Position numbers and translations under genes: made by a program | Source of the DNA: Armatimonadota bacterium | Lineage (GTDB): Bacteria > Armatimonadota > Hebobacteria > CAIYQO01 | Direction of reading: 5' to 3' | DNA length: 6,998 bases | NCBI GenBank assembly: GCA_022708765.1 | Contig: JAKIYB010000235.1 | Coordinates: 1 to 6,998 of the forward strand | The notes under the pieces: generated by a model | The model's database searches: none | Seen by the model: only the letters and a program-made list of their open reading frames with translations | What the model was told of the DNA's origin: nothing | Part shown: positions 4,960 to 6,998 of the stretch, one piece after another | How positions within the stretch are numbered: the first letter of the stretch is position 1 | Layout of the letters: each line of letters opens with the position of its first letter

Positions 4960-5934
4960 ATGTCAACCCGCGTAACTTTCGGCGCCACCGGGCTGTCCGT
5001 GTCGCCCATTTGCTTCGGCACCTGGCAGTTGTCGCCGCGCTTCTGGGGGCCGCAACCGGAAGAGGAGCTGCGTTCGGCGATGCGTGCGGCATTCGATGGC
5101 GGCATCAACTTTTTCGATACCGCGGATGCCTACGGCGATGGCCTGGCGGAGACGGTGCTGGGAAAATTCCTCGCGTCCGTGCCCCGCGAGGAAGTGGTGG
5201 TGACAACGAAAGTCTTCAACCACTTCAATCCCGACGCCAGCCGCTACCCCGACCTTTCGCCCGCGCACATCATCGAACGCTGTGAGGCATCGCTACGCCG
5301 CCTGGGGGTGGAGACCATTGATCTCTACCTGCTGCACTTCTTCGACCAGCTCACCCCGCTGGCCGCCATCAGCGAGACGTTGGAGACGCTGAAAGCGCAG
5401 GGGAAGATCCGCTGCTACGGCGCCAGCAATTTCACCGTGGAGCAGTTCCGCGCCGCCCGCGCCTTCGGCGCCTACGATGCCGTGCAGCCGCCCTACAGCC
5501 TGCTCGACACCGCTATCGAAAACGACCTGCTGCCCTACTGCCAGGCGCACAATGTCGGGGTGATGACCTATTCCACGATGCACAAAGGCCTGTTGAGCGG
5601 TAAATACACTGGCGAGGAGACGTTCAGCGACTTCCGCCGGCATCATCCCGACTTCCAGGGCGAGCGCTTCCGCGCCATCGCCGCCGCTATGCGCGACCTT
5701 GCGCCGATGGCGGAGGGGTACGGCTTGAGCCTGTACCAGCTTATCCTCGCCGCCACCCTCATGCACCCGTCGGTGCAGGTCGGCGTCATCGGCTGCAAAA
5801 CCGTTGCGCAGACCCGCGAAGCCGTCGGCGCTCTCGGTAAAAACGTGTCGCGTCCCGACTATTTCGCCATCCGCGCCGCCCTCACCATTGGAGGCGCGAA
5901 AAAGGTCAAGGATGCGACCGGCGGAGTGAAATGA
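4960..5934 (+). CDS. Aldo/keto reductase family NAD(P)H-dependent oxidoreductase
   Basis: This 324-residue protein is of typical length for a single-domain (beta/alpha)8 aldo/keto reductase. The catalytic tetrad is complete: D53 and Y58 in FFDTADAYG, K84 in VTTKVF, and H126 in DLYLLHFF. The N-terminal GLSVSPICFGTW (11-22), the strand GKIRCYGASNF and the later QPPYSLLD match the barrel core and substrate/cofactor region. Members reduce aldehydes, ketones or sugars with NAD(P)H in the cytoplasm; the substrate and cofactor preference cannot be read here. ATG 4960 follows an excellent AGGAGGT (4949-4955). The neighbours suggest no pathway. The stop is four bases before the -35 box of the tRNA promoter, so the two units are tightly packed. 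Confidence 0.93.
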   Translation: MSTRVTFGATGLSVSPICFGTWQLSPRFWGPQPEEELRSAMRAAFDGGINFFDTADAYGDGLAETVLGKFLASVPREEVVVTTKVFNHFNPDASRYPDLSPAHIIERCEASLRRLGVETIDLYLLHFFDQLTPLAAISETLETLKAQGKIRCYGASNFTVEQFRAARAFGAYDAVQPPYSLLDTAIENDLLPYCQAHNVGVMTYSTMHKGLLSGKYTGEETFSDFRRHHPDFQGERFRAIAAAMRDLAPMAEGYGLSLYQLILAATLMHPSVQVGVIGCKTVAQTREAVGALGKNVSRPDYFAIRAALTIGGAKKVKDATGGVK

Positions 5935-5937
5935 ATA

Positions 5938-5966
5938 TTGACAGCCCGCCTCCGGTTGTGTATACT
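5938..5966 (+). promoter_or_regulatory. Consensus sigma70-type promoter of the tRNA-Thr gene
   Basis: TTGACA (5938-5943), a 17-base spacer and TATACT (5961-5966) make a near-perfect promoter. The expected start is near 5973, about 28 bases ahead of the mature tRNA. It begins four bases after the aldo/keto reductase stop codon. Confidence 0.85.
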
Positions 5967-5995
5967 TGCGTCCGCGTCCGTGTTGGGCGGGCTTT
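5943..5995 (+). terminator. Possible large-loop terminator or inverted repeat spanning the tRNA promoter
   Basis: AGCCCGCC (5943-5950) and GGCGGGCT (5986-5993) are perfect 8-bp complements, with TTT ending at 5995. The 35-base loop contains the promoter's -10. For read-through RNA from the reductase gene this could form a terminator just before the tRNA. The large loop and short T-run keep confidence low. Confidence 0.35.
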
Positions 5996-6000
5996 GTGGC

Positions 6001-6076
6001 GCCACCGTAGCTCAGTTGGTAGAGCAGCGCACTCGTAATGCGCAGGTCGTCGGTTCGAGTCCGACCGGTGGCTCCA
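6001..6076 (+). tRNA. tRNA-Thr (anticodon CGT), CCA encoded
   Basis: A complete cloverleaf can be drawn: acceptor GCCACCG (6001-6007) with CGGTGGC (6066-6072), D-stem GCTC (6010-6013) with GAGC (6022-6025), anticodon stem GCGCA (6027-6031) with TGCGC (6039-6043), and T-stem GTCGG (6049-6053) with CCGAC (6061-6065) around TTCGAGT. The loop CTCGTAA puts anticodon CGT at 6034-6036, which reads the threonine codon ACG. The discriminator is T6073, and the CCA end (6074-6076) is encoded. G1-C72 and C2-G71 fit known threonine identity. Confidence 0.96.
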
Positions 6077-6106
6077 TTGTTGTTTGGTGAGCCGGGGAGC
6101 GGTCCG

Positions 6107-6136
6107 TTGACAGGGCACGCACGGTTTTGCTATAGT
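6107..6136 (+). promoter_or_regulatory. Promoter of rplU-rpmA
   Basis: TTGACA (6107-6112) is followed by an 18-base spacer and TATAGT (6131-6136) with an extended -10 TGC (6128-6130). The predicted start is near 6143, giving a leader of about 40 bases before rplU. Confidence 0.8.
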
Positions 6137-6143
6137 AGGCGCC

Positions 6144-6176
6144 GTGCCTGTAAAGGCACAGCCTTCGCTGAAGGAG
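6144..6176 (+). promoter_or_regulatory. Structured rplU leader: GUAA-loop hairpin plus hairpin covering the ribosome binding site
   Basis: GTGCCT (6144-6149) pairs with AGGCAC (6154-6159) around GTAA, a GNRA-type tetraloop. Two bases later CCTTC (6162-6166) pairs with GAAGG (6170-6174) around GCT, occluding most of the AAGGAG ribosome binding site (6171-6176). Leaders that let a ribosomal protein repress its own mRNA are well known, including L21 leaders in Bacillus. Autoregulation here is inference. Confidence 0.5.
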
Positions 6177-6182
6177 AAATGC

Positions 6183-6494
6183 ATGTACGCCGTAGTGGAG
6201 ACCGGGGGCAAGCAGTATCGCGTCACCCCTGGTGACAAATTCCGAGTTGAGAAGCTGGAAGCCGAGTTGGGCGCGACGGTCGAGTTGGACCGCGTGCTGC
6301 TGGTCGCCGACGGCGAGCAGGTGACGGTCGGCGCCCCGCTGGTGGAGAACGCGAAAGTGGTCTGCACCGTGCTGGAGCAGGACCGCGCGAAGAAAGTCAT
6401 CGCCTTCCGTTACAAGCCGAAAAAGAACGTCCGTGTCAAGCGCGGCCATCGGCAGTACTTCACCAACCTGCGGGTTGAGCGGATTGAGGCCTAA
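6183..6494 (+). CDS. rplU: 50S ribosomal protein L21
   Basis: This 103-residue protein has the standard length for bacterial L21 and begins MYAVVETGGKQYRV, the conserved family start. The C-terminal signature YKPKKNVRVKRGHRQYFTNL, which contacts 23S rRNA, is intact. L21 binds 23S rRNA in the large subunit, near L20. The ATG at 6183 gives the family start, with AAGGAG (6171-6176) six bases upstream; an upstream in-frame GTG (6144) would lie in the leader hairpin and is rejected. It is followed 11 bases later by rpmA, the near-universal bacterial arrangement. Confidence 0.98.
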   Translation: MYAVVETGGKQYRVTPGDKFRVEKLEAELGATVELDRVLLVADGEQVTVGAPLVENAKVVCTVLEQDRAKKVIAFRYKPKKNVRVKRGHRQYFTNLRVERIEA

Positions 6495-6505
6495 GGAGTC
6501 AGATC

Positions 6506-6763
6506 ATGGCGCATAAAAAAGGTGTAGGCAGTTCCAGAAACGGTCGCGATAGCCAGGCTCAACGTCGTGGCGTGAAGCTCTACGACGGCCAGTTCGTCCA
6601 GCCCGGCGGCATCATCGTCCGCCAGTGCGGCACGAAAATCCGCCCCGGCCAGAACGTCGGTCTCGGCCGCGACTACACAATCTATGCCCTCGTTCCCGGC
6701 ACCGTCAAATTCGGCTGGGCGCGCAAGGGCCAGAAGGACGTCTCCGTCATCCCCGCGGAATAA
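6506..6763 (+). CDS. rpmA: 50S ribosomal protein L27
   Basis: This 85-residue L27 has the conserved MAHKKG...SSRNGRDS N-terminus, which reaches toward the peptidyl transferase centre, and the downstream GGIIVRQCGTKIRPGQNVGLG core. There is no N-terminal extension of the kind cleaved by Prp protease in Firmicutes. Position 7 is V where most family members have G. The ribosome binding site AAGGAG (6493-6498) overlaps the rplU stop codon (TAA, 6492-6494), so the two genes are probably translationally coupled. No ObgE gene follows, although obg is a common third member; a convergent gene is there instead. Confidence 0.98.
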   Translation: MAHKKGVGSSRNGRDSQAQRRGVKLYDGQFVQPGGIIVRQCGTKIRPGQNVGLGRDYTIYALVPGTVKFGWARKGQKDVSVIPAE

Positions 6764-6786
6764 TGGCGGTCCTGCAGCCACATAAA

Positions 6787-6818
6787 CGAAGACCCCCGGA
6801 CGCCTCCGGGGGTCTTCG
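6787..6818. terminator. Strong 14-bp hairpin between rpmA and a convergent gene
   Basis: CGAAGACCCCCGGA (6787-6800) and TCCGGGGGTCTTCG (6805-6818) are perfect complements around CGCC. On the plus side the tail is CATCTTCC, poor in T. On the minus side it is TTTATG, also short. Its place between convergent genes and its stability suggest a shared bidirectional terminator or 3' end barrier with weak T-runs. Confidence 0.75.
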
Positions 6819-6838
6819 CATCTTCCTCATCAGATCGC

Positions 6839-6998
6839 TTATCGCGACTTCTTCTTGCGATCTTTCTTCGCACGTTCCTTCTGCTGGCGCACCATGTTCA
6901 CGCGAGGTTCCAGCGCGTCGCGCATGCCCTCTGTCTGCCGGCGGAACTCTGCCACCGTGGTCGGCTGCCCCGCCTGACCACCTACCTGCTGCAGGATG
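6839..6998 (-). CDS. 3' end of an unrecognised gene with a very basic C-terminus (partial)
   Basis: The minus strand is open from the window edge to TAA (complement of 6839-6841), giving the last 52 residues of a protein. A glutamine/glycine-rich segment (ILQQVGGQAGQP) leads to a probable charged helix (TVAEFRRQTEGMRDALEPRV) and ends in a lysine/arginine-rich tail (KERAKKDRKKKSR). Codon use is GC-rich like the neighbours. Basic tails of this kind occur in membrane insertases and in RNA-binding proteins, but I cannot assign a family from this fragment. It converges on rpmA with a strong hairpin between the stop codons. Confidence 0.6.
   Translation of the reverse strand, partial: ILQQVGGQAGQPTTVAEFRRQTEGMRDALEPRVNMVRQQKERAKKDRKKKSR

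Noticed and set aside
5906..6400. Minus-strand frames giving SHRSDSNRRPAHYE or EPPVGLEPTTCALR across the tRNA and rplU
   Set aside because: These are familiar spurious proteins made by reading a tRNA gene antisense; the cloverleaf and rplU explain the sequence.
1..6998. CRISPR array, prophage or complete insertion sequence
   Set aside because: No regularly spaced direct repeats, phage structural genes, transposase or integrase seen.

Overview
The window comes from a GC-rich bacterium. Consensus sigma70-type promoters, strong AGGAGG-like ribosome binding sites, a tRNA with an encoded CCA and the rplU-rpmA pair all say bacterial chromosome. L27 starts directly with MAHKKG and lacks the cleavable N-terminal extension usual in Firmicutes, so a Firmicute is unlikely. 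No gene places the organism more closely; an environmental lineage is my guess only.

Region 1 (about 100-2894) is a manganese-homeostasis transcription unit. A promoter leads into a yybP-ykoY (Mn2+) riboswitch whose 3' P1 strand is also the 5' arm of a perfect intrinsic terminator, which indicates Mn-dependent transcriptional ON control. Downstream on the same strand are a TMEM165/GDT1 (UPF0016) exporter, a small predicted secreted protein, a TerC/Alx-family membrane protein, and a small zf-TFIIB zinc-ribbon protein. A strong terminator closes the unit. Both large membrane proteins belong to families known to be controlled by this riboswitch class; here they appear to share one.

Region 2 (2950-4206) holds a 67-residue acidic orphan on + and a 350-residue calcineurin-like metallophosphoesterase on -. 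The two are convergent, with no base between their stop codons.

Region 3 (4207-4959) has no convincing gene. It carries a remnant of a dispersed repeat, a near-perfect extended promoter (TTGACA, 17 bp, TATACT), two consecutive long inverted repeats and an AT-rich palindrome. It could be a noncoding RNA locus, a long leader or a REP-like element. An aldo/keto reductase with an intact catalytic tetrad follows (4960-5934).

Region 4 (5938-6998) is translation machinery: a strong promoter and tRNA-Thr(CGT), then another strong promoter, a structured leader that may hide the ribosome binding site, rplU and rpmA. A 14-bp hairpin separates these from the 3' end of an unrecognised, very basic minus-strand gene that runs off the window.
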